From: Sphingomonas bisphenolicum
Lineage (GTDB): Bacteria > Pseudomonadota > Alphaproteobacteria > Sphingomonadales > Sphingomonadaceae
Length of the DNA stretch: 64,000 nucleotides
NCBI RefSeq assembly: GCF_024349785.1
Contig: NZ_AP018817.1
Span: 527,501 to 591,500 of the forward strand
Reading direction: 5' to 3'
In this document: piece by piece, positions 39,444 through 49,379 of the stretch
Position numbering within the stretch: the stretch's first letter is position 1
Layout of the letters: every line of letters starts with the position of its first letter
Notes under the pieces: model-generated
The model's input: only the letters and a program-made list of their open reading frames with translations
Told to the model about the DNA's origin: nothing
Database searches by the model: none
Translations under genes and position numbers: made by a program

Positions 39444-40736
39444 GTGTCCGGTTCCGACGGCGACACGATCTTCGCCCTGTCGAGCGGTGCCCCGCCGGCG
39501 GGGATTGCAGTCATAAGGATCAGCGGCGTCCGGGCCGGGGCAGCGCTTGCTGCTTTGGCCCGCCGCTTGCCATCCCCCCGCACCGCCAGCCTGGCGCTGC
39601 TGAAAGACCCGCGCGACGATGCGCCGCTCGACCGGGCGCTTCTGCTCTGGCTGCCCGGTCCCGCCACCGTCACCGGTGAGGATATGGCCGAACTTCATTG
39701 CCATGGCGGCCGCGCCGTGGTGGCCGCGGTCGAAGAGGCGCTGGCCGCCATGCCGGGATTGCGCCGCGCCGAAGCCGGAGAGTTCACCCGGCGCGCCTTC
39801 ACCCATGGCCGTATGGACCTCAACGCGGTGGAGGGCCTGTCCGACCTGCTCGCCGCCGAAACCCAGGGGCAGCGCCGCGCCGCCCTGTTGATGGCGGAGG
39901 GGCATTTTTCCCGCCGCATCGACGGTTGGCGTCGCACCTTGCTCGACCTGTCCGCCATGGCCGAAGCCGCGCTCGATTTTTCCGACGAGGATGACGTGCC
40001 CGACGCCGCGATCGAAACGCGGATCGGGGAGGGGATCGCCGCGCTGGCGCAGGACGTCGCCGTCATCCTCGCCGCCCCATCCGCCGAGCGTCTGCGCGAC
40101 GGCATCCGCGTTGTGCTGGCCGGGCCACCCAATGCCGGCAAGTCCACCCTGCTCAACGCGCTGGTCGGGCGCGAGGCGGCGATCGTGTCGGACATTGCCG
40201 GCACCACCCGCGACCGGATCGAAGTCCCCGCCGCGATCGGCGGCACCGCCTTCCTGTTCACCGACACCGCCGGCCTGCGCGGGGAGACGGACGATGCGAT
40301 CGAGGCGATCGGCATCGACCGCGCCCGCGCGGCGTTGGACGCGGCCGACATCATCCTGTGGCTGGGCGATGCGGCTGAACTGCCGCGCACCGACGCCCTG
40401 CTGGTCGCCGCCCAGTCCGACCGCAGCGAGGCGGATCGCCCCGGCCTGCGCCTTTCCGCCCGTACCGGTGAAGGCATGGACAGGCTGATCGCCACACTTA
40501 AGAGCCGTGCCGCTGCGCTGCTGCCCGGGGAGGGCGACTATGCCCTGCATGCGCGACAGAGACAGCAAGTTGGACAGTTGCACGCACATCTCGACGCGGC
40601 GGGCGCGACCGCCGATCTGCTCGTCATCGCCGAAGATTTGCGCCAGGCACGCCGCACCATCGACGCGCTGACGGGGCAGGCGGGGACAGAAGATATGCTC
40701 GACCGTCTCTTTTCGGGCTTCTGCATCGGCAAATGA
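39444..40736 (+). CDS. mnmE: tRNA modification GTPase MnmE
   Basis: With MnmG, MnmE adds a carboxymethylaminomethyl group to U34 of some tRNAs. The 430-residue protein has the tetrahydrofolate-binding N-domain, the G domain with GPPNAGKST (G1), GTTRDR (G2) and DTAGLRG (G3), and the C-terminal FCIGK. The G4 site, normally NKxD, reads AQSD at 323-326, which is non-canonical. The start is GTG. mnmG follows after 60 nt that contain a parS-like site. Confidence 0.95.
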   Translation: MSGSDGDTIFALSSGAPPAGIAVIRISGVRAGAALAALARRLPSPRTASLALLKDPRDDAPLDRALLLWLPGPATVTGEDMAELHCHGGRAVVAAVEEALAAMPGLRRAEAGEFTRRAFTHGRMDLNAVEGLSDLLAAETQGQRRAALLMAEGHFSRRIDGWRRTLLDLSAMAEAALDFSDEDDVPDAAIETRIGEGIAALAQDVAVILAAPSAERLRDGIRVVLAGPPNAGKSTLLNALVGREAAIVSDIAGTTRDRIEVPAAIGGTAFLFTDTAGLRGETDDAIEAIGIDRARAALDAADIILWLGDAAELPRTDALLVAAQSDRSEADRPGLRLSARTGEGMDRLIATLKSRAAALLPGEGDYALHARQRQQVGQLHAHLDAAGATADLLVIAEDLRQARRTIDALTGQAGTEDMLDRLFSGFCIGK

Positions 40737-40740
40737 TGCA

Positions 40741-40756
40741 TGTTCCACGTGGAACG
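40741..40756. promoter_or_regulatory. parS: parS-like site upstream of mnmG
   Basis: The 16-mer has the CACGTG core with GTTCC/GGAAC arms and differs from the consensus at three positions, two of them symmetrical changes (T to C, A to G) that keep the palindrome. It is 2.5 kb before parA, in the mnmE-mnmG gap. Confidence 0.65.
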
Positions 40757-40796
40757 CTTTTGACCCCACCCCCCTCATTCTGATAAGGGGCGGCTC

Positions 40797-42647
40797 ATGC
40801 AAATACGCTATGATGTGATCGTGGTCGGCGGCGGCCATGCCGGCTGCGAGGCCGCCGCTGCAGCTGCGCGCAAGGGCGCGTCGGTCGCACTGCTCACCTT
40901 CGCCCGCGACACCGTCGGCGCCATGTCCTGCAACCCGGCGATCGGCGGGCTGGGCAAGGGCCATCTGGTGCGCGAAGTCGATGCGCTCGACGGGCTGATC
41001 GCCCGCGCGGCAGACGCTGCCGCCATCCATTATCGGATGCTCAACAGCAGCAAGGGCGCCGCCGTCCAGGGACCGCGCGTGCAGGCCGATCGCAAACGCT
41101 ATCGCGCAGCCATTCACCAGATGCTCGACGCGCAGGCGGGGCTGGAGATCGTCGAAGGGGAGGCCGACGCGCTGCTGATCGCGGGCGACGCGATCGCCGG
41201 CGTGGCGCTGGCCGATGGCCGGACCATCGCAGCGCCAACCGTGGTGCTGGCGACCGGCACCTTCCTGGGCGGCAAGCTCTTTCGCGGCGATGAGCGCGAA
41301 ACCGGCGGCCGGATCGGCGAACGCGCCGCCAGCGCGCTGGGCGTCCAGTTGCGCGACCTCGGCCTGCCGATCGCCCGGCTCAAGACCGGAACACCGCCGC
41401 GCCTCGACGGTCGCACCATCGACTGGGGGCGGCTGGAAACCCAGCCGTCGGACGGGGAGGGGTGGACCATGTCGCCGCTCTCGCCGGGCCGCGTCCTGCC
41501 GCAACTCGCCTGTGCCATCACCCGCACCAATGACGCCACCCATGCGATCATCCGTGACGGCATGGACCGGTCGCCCTTGTTCAGCGGCGCGATCGAAGGG
41601 CGGGGGCCGCGTTACTGCCCGTCGATCGAGGACAAGGTGCTGCGCTTCGGCGACCGCGACGGACACCAGATTTTCCTGGAGCCGGAGGGGCTGGACGATC
41701 CGCTCGTCTATCCAAATGGCATCAGCACCTCGCTGCCGACCGATGTGCAGATCGCGATGGTGCGATCGATGCCGGGGCTGGAGCAGGTCGAGATTGCTGT
41801 GCCGGGCTATGCGGTCGAATATGACCATGTCGATCCGCGCGCACTCGATTCCACGCTGGAGGTGCGGCAACTGCCCGGCCTGTTCTGTGCCGGCCAGATT
41901 AACGGCACGACCGGCTATGAGGAGGCGGCGGCACAAGGACTGATCGCCGGCGTCAACGCCGCCGCCCGCGCGCGCGGCGACGCGCCGATGATCCTCGACC
42001 GCGCCAGTTCCTATATCGGCGTGATGATTGACGACCTGGTTTTGCAGGGCGTGACCGAACCCTATCGCATGTTGACCGCCCGCGCCGAATATCGGCTGCG
42101 GCTGCGCGCCGACAATGCGGAAACACGGCTAGGCCCGATCGGCCTGACCCATGGCGTCATCGGCACCGATCGCGCGGCACGACTGGCTGACCGCCAGACC
42201 CGACGCGCCGCGATCGAAGCCGAACTGGCCCAACCGAGGAGCGCCAGCGAAATGGCGCGCGCCGGCGCAGCGGTCCGGCAGGATGGCGCGCGACGCAGCC
42301 TGTTCGACTGGGCGCGCTTCCCCGAAGTCGATCGGGACCTGCTCTGTGCGCTCGCACCGACCTTGCGCGACGCGCCCGCCGACCTGCGCGACGAAATATG
42401 GGAGGACGCCCATTACGCCCCCTATCTGCAACGGCAGGATAGCGAGATTGCCGAACTGCGCCGGAACGAGCGTGTCATCATCCCCACCGATTTCGACTTC
42501 CGCACTATCGGTGGCCTGTCCACCGAGATGATCGAACGTCTTGACGCCGCCCGCCCCGATACGCTGGCCGCCGCCGGTCGCATCCGCGGTATCACCCCCG
42601 CGGCGCTGGCTGCCATCCTCGTCCATGTCCGCCGGGTGGCGGCGTGA
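40797..42647 (+). CDS. mnmG: tRNA modification enzyme MnmG (GidA)
   Basis: MnmG is the FAD-dependent partner of MnmE in U34 modification of tRNA. The 616-residue protein begins with the FAD-binding [12 protein letters not shown]. It has the family phrases [23 protein letters not shown] (first part), KTGTPPRLD and [16 protein letters not shown], and a C-terminal helical domain that binds MnmE. The 4-nt overlap (GTGA) couples it to rsmG. Confidence 0.97.
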   Translation: MQIRYDVIVVGGGHAGCEAAAAAARKGASVALLTFARDTVGAMSCNPAIGGLGKGHLVREVDALDGLIARAADAAAIHYRMLNSSKGAAVQGPRVQADRKRYRAAIHQMLDAQAGLEIVEGEADALLIAGDAIAGVALADGRTIAAPTVVLATGTFLGGKLFRGDERETGGRIGERAASALGVQLRDLGLPIARLKTGTPPRLDGRTIDWGRLETQPSDGEGWTMSPLSPGRVLPQLACAITRTNDATHAIIRDGMDRSPLFSGAIEGRGPRYCPSIEDKVLRFGDRDGHQIFLEPEGLDDPLVYPNGISTSLPTDVQIAMVRSMPGLEQVEIAVPGYAVEYDHVDPRALDSTLEVRQLPGLFCAGQINGTTGYEEAAAQGLIAGVNAAARARGDAPMILDRASSYIGVMIDDLVLQGVTEPYRMLTARAEYRLRLRADNAETRLGPIGLTHGVIGTDRAARLADRQTRRAAIEAELAQPRSASEMARAGAAVRQDGARRSLFDWARFPEVDRDLLCALAPTLRDAPADLRDEIWEDAHYAPYLQRQDSEIAELRRNERVIIPTDFDFRTIGGLSTEMIERLDAARPDTLAAAGRIRGITPAALAAILVHVRRVAA

Positions 42648-43279
42648 CCGAAGAGGAAGCCCGCGCCTGGCTAGCGGCGCAGTGCGATGTTTCACGTGAA
42701 ACATGGAACAGGCTGGAACGCTATGTCGCAATCCTGCTGTCCGCGATGGATGAGCAGAATCTGATCGCGCAATCGACCCGGCCCCATGTCTGGGCGCGGC
42801 ATATCGTCGATTCCGCGCAGCTGCTCCTGCACACCAGGGATGCGAGCGATGGCGACTGGATCGATCTCGGATCGGGCGCCGGTCTGCCCGGTATCGTGCT
42901 GGCCTGCCTGTCCGGCCGGCCGCTGATGATGGTCGAATCCCGGCGCAAGCGGATCGATTTTCTGGAAGGCGTGATCGCCGAATTGGGCCTCACCCACGCG
43001 CGCGTCTTCGGCGGCCGGGTCGAAATGGTGCCGCCAGCCCATGCGGCTGTCATCAGTGCGCGCGCCTATGCGCCTCTGCCTAAATTGTTTGAATCGGCGC
43101 TCCATCTTTCGGATAAAAAAAGCCTCTGGGTGCTGCCCAAGGGACGAAATGCAGAAAATGAACTGGAGGCGGCGCGTCCGGCATGGCAAGGTGTGTTTCA
43201 CGTGGAACCCAGCGTAACGGACGCCGATAGCGCCATCATCGTTGCCCACGCCGTGAAACCCGCCAAAAGGAAAGGCTAA
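42644..43279 (+). CDS. rsmG: 16S rRNA (guanine527-N7)-methyltransferase RsmG
   Basis: RsmG (GidB) methylates G527 of 16S rRNA. The 211-residue protein has the SAM-binding [14 protein letters not shown], and [10 protein letters not shown] in the active region. The GTG start overlaps the mnmG stop. A consensus parS site lies inside its 5' end and a second one near its 3' end, so coding and ParB-binding constraints overlap. parA follows after 2 nt. Confidence 0.95.
   Translation: MTEEEARAWLAAQCDVSRETWNRLERYVAILLSAMDEQNLIAQSTRPHVWARHIVDSAQLLLHTRDASDGDWIDLGSGAGLPGIVLACLSGRPLMMVESRRKRIDFLEGVIAELGLTHARVFGGRVEMVPPAHAAVISARAYAPLPKLFESALHLSDKKSLWVLPKGRNAENELEAARPAWQGVFHVEPSVTDADSAIIVAHAVKPAKRKG
42688..42703. 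promoter_or_regulatory. parS: parS centromere site, exact consensus
   Basis: The sequence TGTTTCACGTGAAACA is a perfect match to the chromosomal parS consensus, the loading site for ParB. It lies in the rsmG coding sequence (codons for DVSRETW), 579 nt before parA. Confidence 0.95.
43194..43209. promoter_or_regulatory. parS: parS site near the end of rsmG
   Basis: TGTTTCACGTGGAACC keeps the core and left arm of parS, with changes at positions 12 and 16. It is 73 nt before the parA start, so bound ParB could also affect parAB expression. Confidence 0.75.
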
Positions 43280-43281
43280 GG

Positions 43282-44064
43282 ATGATCCGCATCGCCATCG
43301 CCAATCAGAAGGGCGGCGTGGGTAAGACCACCACCGCGATCAATCTCGCCACCGGTCTGGCCGCGACCGGGCTGCGCGTGCTGCTGGTCGATCTTGACCC
43401 ACAGGGCAATGCCTCCACTGGCCTGGGCGTCGGCCATGCCGATCGCGCCCAGTCCAGCTACGACCTGCTGGTCGGCAATTGCGCGCTGGACGATACCGTC
43501 ATCGCAACCCGCGTTCCCAAGCTGGACCTGGTCCCGGCGACACAGGATCTGTCTGGCTGCGAGATCGAACTGATCGATTATGAGGAACGCACCCACCGGC
43601 TGGAGCGCGTGCTGGCCGAAGCCCAACCGGGCCGCTGGGACATCTGCCTGATCGACTGCCCGCCGTCGCTGGGCCTGCTGACCATCAATGCGATGGTCGG
43701 CGCGCAATATCTGCTGGTCCCGTTGCAGTGCGAATTTTTCGCGCTGGAAGGCCTGTCGCAACTGCTCCAGACGGTCGAGCGTATCCGCGGCCGCTTCAAC
43801 CCCGGCCTGTCGATCATGGGCGTGGCGCTGACCATGTATGATCGCCGCAATCGCCTGACCGATCAGGTGGCCGACGATGTGCGCGCCTGCCTCGGCGATC
43901 TTGTCTTTTCGACCGTCATCCCGCGCAACGTTCGCTTGTCGGAAGCGCCCAGCCACGGCGTGCCCGCCCTTATCTACGACTTCCGCTGTTCGGGGTCCGA
44001 AGCCTATATGCGTCTGGCGCGCGAACTGATCGCCCGACTGCCCCGACAGGAGGTTGCCGCTTGA
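43282..44064 (+). CDS. parA: Chromosome partitioning ATPase ParA
   Basis: ParA binds DNA in its ATP form and moves ParB-parS complexes to the cell poles. The 260-residue protein has the deviant Walker A KGGVGKTTT (near residue 10), LLVDLDPQGNAS and DCPPSLGLLTINA. Its size fits chromosomal Soj-type ParA without an N-terminal DNA-binding domain. AAGGCTAAGG lies before the start. It overlaps parB and follows rsmG by 2 nt. Confidence 0.97.
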   Translation: MIRIAIANQKGGVGKTTTAINLATGLAATGLRVLLVDLDPQGNASTGLGVGHADRAQSSYDLLVGNCALDDTVIATRVPKLDLVPATQDLSGCEIELIDYEERTHRLERVLAEAQPGRWDICLIDCPPSLGLLTINAMVGAQYLLVPLQCEFFALEGLSQLLQTVERIRGRFNPGLSIMGVALTMYDRRNRLTDQVADDVRACLGDLVFSTVIPRNVRLSEAPSHGVPALIYDFRCSGSEAYMRLARELIARLPRQEVAA

Positions 44065-44987
44065 GCGACGAAACGACCGACAAGCCCAAGATCGCCAAGC
44101 GCCCCCATGGTCTGGGCCGCGGCCTGTCCGCTTTGCTCGGCGATGTCGCGCGCGAGGAACCGGTGTCGCCCAGCGCCATCCCCGCCAATGGCAAGGCGGT
44201 GCAGAGCATCGAAGTGTCGTTGATCCAGCCGCACCCCGAACAGCCGCGCCGCCATTTCGACGAAGGCGCGTTGCAGGAACTGGCCGAAAGCATTGCCAAG
44301 CGCGGCGTGATCCAGCCGATCATCGTGCGCGCCCATGGCGGCGGGTTCCAGATCATCGCCGGCGAACGCCGCTGGCGCGCGGCGCAGCGGGCGCAGATGC
44401 ACCGCATCCCCGCGATCGTCCGCGATTTCGACGAGCAAGAAACGCTTGAAATCGCGCTGATCGAAAATATCCAGCGCGAGGATCTCAATCCGATCGAAGA
44501 GGCGGAAGCCTATCGCAAGCTGATCGCCGAATTTCATCACAGCCAGGATGCGCTGGGCCGCATCGTCGGAAAATCGCGCAGCCATGTCGCCAACCTGATG
44601 CGCCTGCTCGAACTGCCCCAGACGGTGCAGCAGCAGGTGATGGAGAACAAGATCAGCATGGGCCATGCCCGCGCGCTGATCGGCGTGCCCGATTGCGAGG
44701 CGCTGGCGCGGCAGGTCGAGGATAAGGGCCTGTCGGTCCGCGACACCGAGAAGCTGGTGCGCCGGGTCAAGACAGGCGCCGACGCACCCGCCGCCCGCCG
44801 CAATGCCGGAAACGGCGACAAAGACCCGGACATCGCGGCGCTGGAACAGCATCTGGCCGACATATTGGGCCTGAAGGTCGAGATCGCGCATGAAGGCGCA
44901 TCGACCGGCGGCATCCTGGCGCTGCGCTATTCCAATCTCGACCAGCTCGACATGCTGTGCCAGCGCCTGTCGGGCGAACGCATCTAG
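44061..44987 (+). CDS. parB: Chromosome partitioning protein ParB
   Basis: ParB loads at parS and spreads as a CTP-dependent clamp. The 308-residue protein begins with KRPHGLGRGLSALLGD, has the CTP-binding GERRWRAAQ and ENIQREDLNPIEEA motifs, a helix-turn-helix (QDALGRIVGKSRSHVANLMR) that reads parS, and a C-terminal dimer domain. Translation starts at a TTG overlapping the parA stop (TTGA), with CAGGAGG upstream. It ends the operon. Confidence 0.97.
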   Translation: MSDETTDKPKIAKRPHGLGRGLSALLGDVAREEPVSPSAIPANGKAVQSIEVSLIQPHPEQPRRHFDEGALQELAESIAKRGVIQPIIVRAHGGGFQIIAGERRWRAAQRAQMHRIPAIVRDFDEQETLEIALIENIQREDLNPIEEAEAYRKLIAEFHHSQDALGRIVGKSRSHVANLMRLLELPQTVQQQVMENKISMGHARALIGVPDCEALARQVEDKGLSVRDTEKLVRRVKTGADAPAARRNAGNGDKDPDIAALEQHLADILGLKVEIAHEGASTGGILALRYSNLDQLDMLCQRLSGERI

Positions 44988-45099
44988 CGGCCGTTGCCCA
45001 CGATTCGTCACAGCGCATAAGGGCGACGTTCGCGAAGTTCGGGCAGCGTATCCGCAAAGCCCACTGGTCTTTTTGCCCCCCGCTCCCTAGGTTGCGGGG

Positions 45100-47700
45100 A
45101 TGGCCGACATGATCTCCACCCACGCCGCTGCGCCCGTCATCATCCGCCGGCTGGACTATCGTCCGCCCGACTGGCTCGTCCCCGACGTCACGCTCGATTT
45201 CGATCTCGATCCTGCCTTGACCAAGGTGCGCGCGACCCTGTCGGTCACGCGCAACGGCGATCACGACCGCCCCCTGCGCCTCGACGGCGAAGGCATCGTG
45301 CCGCTGGCGGTCTGCGTCGATGGCCGCCCGTTGGCGCAGGACGAATGGCATCTGGAAGCCGGCGCGCTCATCATCGCGCTACCAGACAGCGCGCACAGCG
45401 TCGAAACGCTGGTGGAGCTGTCGCCAGAGGGCAATAGCAAGCTGATGGGCCTTTATGCCAGCGGCGGCCTGCTCTGTACCCAATGCGAGGCGGAAGGCTT
45501 CCGCCGCATCACCTTCTTCCCCGACCGTCCCGATATATTGTCGCGCTACAGCGTGCGGATGGAAGCGGACAAGGCGCGTTTCCCGATCCTGCTGGCCAAT
45601 GGCGACCCCATCGAACAGGGTGACCTGACCGGCGGCCGTCACTGGGCGCGCTGGAACGATCCCTTTCCCAAGCCCTGCTATCTTTTCGCGTTGGTCGCGG
45701 GCGATCTTGCCTGCAACGCCGACCGCTTCGTAACGATGAGCGGGCGGGAAGTCGCCCTCGGCATCTGGGTGCGCGAAGCCGATATCGCCCGGACCGATCA
45801 CGCCATGCAGGCGCTCAAGAACAGCATGGCATGGGACGAGCGGGTCTATGGCCGCGAATATGATCTGGACGTGTTCAACATCGTCGCGGTCGCCGACTTC
45901 AATTTCGGCGCGATGGAAAATAAGGGCCTCAACATCTTCAATTCGCGCTACATATTGGCCGATCCCGAAACCGCGACCGACATCGATTATGACGGGGTGG
46001 AAGGCGTGGTGGCGCATGAATATTTCCACAACTGGTCGGGCAACCGCGTCACCTGCCGCGACTGGTTCCAGCTTTCCTTGAAGGAAGGCTTCACCGTCTT
46101 CCGCGACCAGAATTTTTCCGCCGACATGGGCAGCCATGCGGTCAAGCGGATCGAGGATGTCCGCATCCTGCGCGCCGGCCAGTTTCAGGAGGATTCAGGC
46201 CCGCTCGCCCATCCGGTGCGTCCCGAATCCTATATGGAAATCAGCAACTTCTACACGGCGACCATCTATAATAAGGGCGCCGAGCTGATCCGGATGATGG
46301 CCTTGATGCTGGGGGCGGAGCGCTTCCGGGCGGGTACTGACCTTTATTTCGACCGGCATGACGGGGAGGCCGCCACGTGCGAGGATTTCGTGCTGGCGAT
46401 GGAAGAGGGTGGGGGCATCGACCTGACCCAGTTCCGCCTCTGGTATGAGCAGGCCGGTACGCCCCATGTCCGCGCGCTCGTCACCCATGATCCGGTGAGC
46501 CAAAGCGTCGAACTGACGCTGGACCAGACGATGCCGCCGACGCCGGGCCAGGTGGACAAGCAGCCCATGGCGATCCCGCTGCGCACCGCCCTGTTCGATC
46601 CCGCGAGCGGGGAGCATCGCGGCGACGAGCTGCTGATGCTGACGGAGGGCCGGCAGAGCTTCACCTTCACCAGCTTCCCTGCTGCGCCGATCCTGTCGAT
46701 CAATCGCGGCTTTTCCGCGCCGGTGATCGTGGAGACGAATCGCAGCCAGGCCGATCTCGCCTTTTTGTCGGCGCATGATGACGATCCCTTCGCCCGCTAT
46801 GAGGCGATGCAACAGTTGATGGTCAATGTGCTGGTCGGCCGCATCGCCGGTCATGCCACGGACGACGCGGACGTTGTCGATGCCGTGCGCAACATCATCA
46901 CCGATCCGCTGCTCGACCCGGCCTTCGTCGCGGAAGCGATCCGCCTGCCCAGCGAAGCCTATCTGGGCGATCAGATGCGCCTGGTCGATCCCGACGCCAT
47001 CCATGCCGCGCGCGATGCCCTGCAGCAGCAGATCGGGGCGGCGCTGGAGCCATTCTGGCGCGATATCCATGCCCGGACGAAGGCCAACGCCTTCTCCCTC
47101 TCGCCGGCCGCCAAGGGCGCCCGCAAGCTGCGCAACGCGGCGCTCCATTATCTGGTGGCGTCGGGCGCGCAGGACGGCCCCGCCATCGCCTTCGCTCAGT
47201 TCAGCGAAGCCGACAATATGACCGAGCGGCAGGCGGCGCTGGGCACGCTGGCCAATGGCGCCAGCCCGGAGCGCGAGGCGGCGCTCGACATTTTCTACAA
47301 TCGCTATGCCGCGGACGCGCTGACGCTGGACAAATGGTTCCAGACCCAGGCGTTCGCGCTGCATCCCGACACGGTGGAACTGGTGGCGCAACTGAGCGAG
47401 CATAAGGATTTCACGCTCGCCAACCCCAATCGGGTGCGGTCGCTGTTCGGCGCCTTTGCGGGCAACCAATGGGGGTTCCACCACAAGTCGGGCAAGGGCT
47501 ACCGCCTGCTGGCCGACTGCATCATCGCGCTGGACCGGCTCAACCCGCAGACCGCCGCGAAGCTGGTGCCGCCGCTGGGTCGCTGGAAACGGTTCGAGGA
47601 AGGGCGCGCGGCGCTGATGCGCGCCGAACTGCAGCGCATCCTGGCGCAATCGGGCTTATCCAAGGACGTGACCGAACAGGCAGGCAAGAGCCTGGAATAA
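45100..47700 (+). CDS. pepN: Aminopeptidase N (M1 family)
   Basis: PepN removes N-terminal residues from peptides in the cytoplasm. The 866-residue enzyme has the GAMEN substrate motif (near residue 270) and the zinc site HEYFH at 306-310 followed by LKEGFTVFRDQNFS. There is no signal peptide. The size and the C-terminal helical domain match the gammaproteobacterial PepN subtype. It is a single gene after parB, and no clear promoter was picked in the 112-nt gap. Confidence 0.95.
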   Translation: MADMISTHAAAPVIIRRLDYRPPDWLVPDVTLDFDLDPALTKVRATLSVTRNGDHDRPLRLDGEGIVPLAVCVDGRPLAQDEWHLEAGALIIALPDSAHSVETLVELSPEGNSKLMGLYASGGLLCTQCEAEGFRRITFFPDRPDILSRYSVRMEADKARFPILLANGDPIEQGDLTGGRHWARWNDPFPKPCYLFALVAGDLACNADRFVTMSGREVALGIWVREADIARTDHAMQALKNSMAWDERVYGREYDLDVFNIVAVADFNFGAMENKGLNIFNSRYILADPETATDIDYDGVEGVVAHEYFHNWSGNRVTCRDWFQLSLKEGFTVFRDQNFSADMGSHAVKRIEDVRILRAGQFQEDSGPLAHPVRPESYMEISNFYTATIYNKGAELIRMMALMLGAERFRAGTDLYFDRHDGEAATCEDFVLAMEEGGGIDLTQFRLWYEQAGTPHVRALVTHDPVSQSVELTLDQTMPPTPGQVDKQPMAIPLRTALFDPASGEHRGDELLMLTEGRQSFTFTSFPAAPILSINRGFSAPVIVETNRSQADLAFLSAHDDDPFARYEAMQQLMVNVLVGRIAGHATDDADVVDAVRNIITDPLLDPAFVAEAIRLPSEAYLGDQMRLVDPDAIHAARDALQQQIGAALEPFWRDIHARTKANAFSLSPAAKGARKLRNAALHYLVASGAQDGPAIAFAQFSEADNMTERQAALGTLANGASPEREAALDIFYNRYAADALTLDKWFQTQAFALHPDTVELVAQLSEHKDFTLANPNRVRSLFGAFAGNQWGFHHKSGKGYRLLADCIIALDRLNPQTAAKLVPPLGRWKRFEEGRAALMRAELQRILAQSGLSKDVTEQAGKSLE

Positions 47701-47754
47701 GCGGGCATCGCCGGTTCGGTCCGCGTCCAGGCGCGACGCGAACCGGCAGGATGC

Positions 47755-48417
47755 TCAGTCCTTCACCGCCGCGGCCCAGGCCGCCACGTCGGCTGCCACC
47801 TTGTTCGCCGCGACATTGATCGGCGCGCCGATCGTCCCGGCTTCGATCTTGCCGCCCACCGGCTGGCTGGCGGTGAACCGCTGCCGCGCCAGCGCGACGC
47901 CATTGGGGGTGGTCAGCACGGCATCATAGGTGACGACGGCATTGTTGCTCGCCGCATCCAGTCCGAAAGCGACCAGTTCGCCGCTCAGCCGCTGCCCGCC
48001 GTCGCCCGAAAACTGCCCCGAATCCAGCACCACCCGATCCGTGGTGGCGGAGATGGTTTCGGCCAGCAGGCGCCGGAACAGATGGCGGGGCGTGTCGGCC
48101 CATTGCACCTTGGTCACATAGGCGACCGATGTCGGCCCCAGTTGCACCGGCACGCGCACCGTATCCAGCATCTTGGGCGCATCGGGATCGGCGACGATCA
48201 GCGTTCGCCCTCCGCCCGCTACCCGCGACGCTCCAGAAGGCACCTTCTGCGCCGCATCCAGCGTCAGCAATTGCGACGGCGGCTTGGCGCCGAAGGATAC
48301 GCAACCCGACAGCAGGAAAGCGGCGGTCAACGCGGTCAGCGCGCCCTTCCGGTTCGCGCCGGGGTGTTTCACATGGAACATGGTCCGCATCTCTCTCATC
48401 ATCCTGTCCGCGATCAT
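47755..48417 (-). CDS. ABC-transport auxiliary lipoprotein (PqiC/MlaA-operon type)
   Basis: A 220-residue lipoprotein (LLSGC, Cys near residue 39 from this start) with the body of ABC-type transport auxiliary proteins that accompany MCE systems (PqiC-like). It is the last gene of the permease-ATPase-MCE operon and should receive lipid at the outer membrane. The ATG at 48417 overlaps the MCE stop (ATGA); an internal ATG at 48381 would give a more normal signal peptide, so the start is uncertain. Confidence 0.85.
   Translation of the reverse strand: MIADRMMREMRTMFHVKHPGANRKGALTALTAAFLLSGCVSFGAKPPSQLLTLDAAQKVPSGASRVAGGGRTLIVADPDAPKMLDTVRVPVQLGPTSVAYVTKVQWADTPRHLFRRLLAETISATTDRVVLDSGQFSGDGGQRLSGELVAFGLDAASNNAVVTYDAVLTTPNGVALARQRFTASQPVGGKIEAGTIGAPINVAANKVAADVAAWAAAVKD
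48365..48380. promoter_or_regulatory. Degenerate parS-like site
   Basis: TGTTTCACATGGAACA matches the parS consensus except at positions 9 and 12; the change at 9 breaks the CACGTG core. It lies in the start region of the lipoprotein gene, 4 kb after parAB. It is a weak candidate. Confidence 0.3.
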
Positions 48418-49376
48418 GGCTTATAGTCCGGCAGCTTGGGCGATCCGACCAGCGATCCGGCGCCCTGCTGGTCGAGCTTTTCCGCAACGCCGCGGAAGGA
48501 ACGCGACATTTCGCGCAGGTCGCGGACCAGCTGGTTGACCTCCGGCATGGTCTGCGTGCTGAACTGCTTCACGCCCGGCTGCGCCTCGCCGATAGTCTTG
48601 TCCAGCGTCTCGATGCTGCGGGTCGCAGCCTGCACGCTCTTGCGCAAGTCGCCCATCAGCGGCCGGCCTTCCTCGTTCAGCATCGTATCGGTGGTGGCGG
48701 CGAGCTTGCCGATCTGTTCGACCGCGACGCCCGTGCGCTGCACCGCGATGCGGGCTTCGGCCAGGGTAGCGGCGATTTCGGGGCTGCGATCGGCCAGCGC
48801 GCCGGATACCCGCTCGACATTGGCCAATATGCCCGCGATCGACTGCTGATTCTTGTCATTCAGCAATTCGGTCAGGCGCTCGGTCAGCGTCGACAGCCGC
48901 TCCAGCAGTTGCGGCGCATTGTTGAGAAGCTCGCCCAGCGCGCCCGGCTTGGTAGGTATCACCGGCACGCCATCGGGGCAGGCGGCCAGCACATTGTCGG
49001 CGGGGCAGGCGATCGGCGGCGCGCCCTTGACCGCGCCGTCCAGCACCACTTCGCTGACGCCGGTGAAGCCGACGCCGGCGATGGTCGCGGTCGTACCCTG
49101 CAGGACGGGGGTGCCGTCCTTCACCGAAATGCGGACCTTTACGAAGCTCGGATCGCGCTTCCACAGCTCGATCTTCTCCACCTTGCCCGATGGAACGCCC
49201 GAATAATTGACGCTCGATCCCTTGGCGAGGCCATTGACCGACTGTTTGAAGAAGATGTCATACTCCTTATTCTCGCCATCGGAGATGCGCGAGAACCAGA
49301 AGGCGGCGGCCATGATCGCGGCCAGCAGCAACAGCGTGACTGCGCCCACCAGCACATGATTGGAGCGGGTTTCCAT
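48414..49376 (-). CDS. MlaD/MCE-family lipid-transport protein
   Basis: A 320-residue protein with one N-terminal membrane helix (about 9-29), an MCE domain (about 38-115, with SVNYSGVPSGKVEKIEL) and a long helical C-terminal region. MCE proteins form hexameric rings or tubes that carry phospholipids across the periplasm. It lies between the ATPase and lipoprotein genes of the operon. Confidence 0.92.
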   Translation of the reverse strand: METRSNHVLVGAVTLLLLAAIMAAAFWFSRISDGENKEYDIFFKQSVNGLAKGSSVNYSGVPSGKVEKIELWKRDPSFVKVRISVKDGTPVLQGTTATIAGVGFTGVSEVVLDGAVKGAPPIACPADNVLAACPDGVPVIPTKPGALGELLNNAPQLLERLSTLTERLTELLNDKNQQSIAGILANVERVSGALADRSPEIAATLAEARIAVQRTGVAVEQIGKLAATTDTMLNEEGRPLMGDLRKSVQAATRSIETLDKTIGEAQPGVKQFSTQTMPEVNQLVRDLREMSRSFRGVAEKLDQQGAGSLVGSPKLPDYKP

Positions 49377-49379
49377 ATC

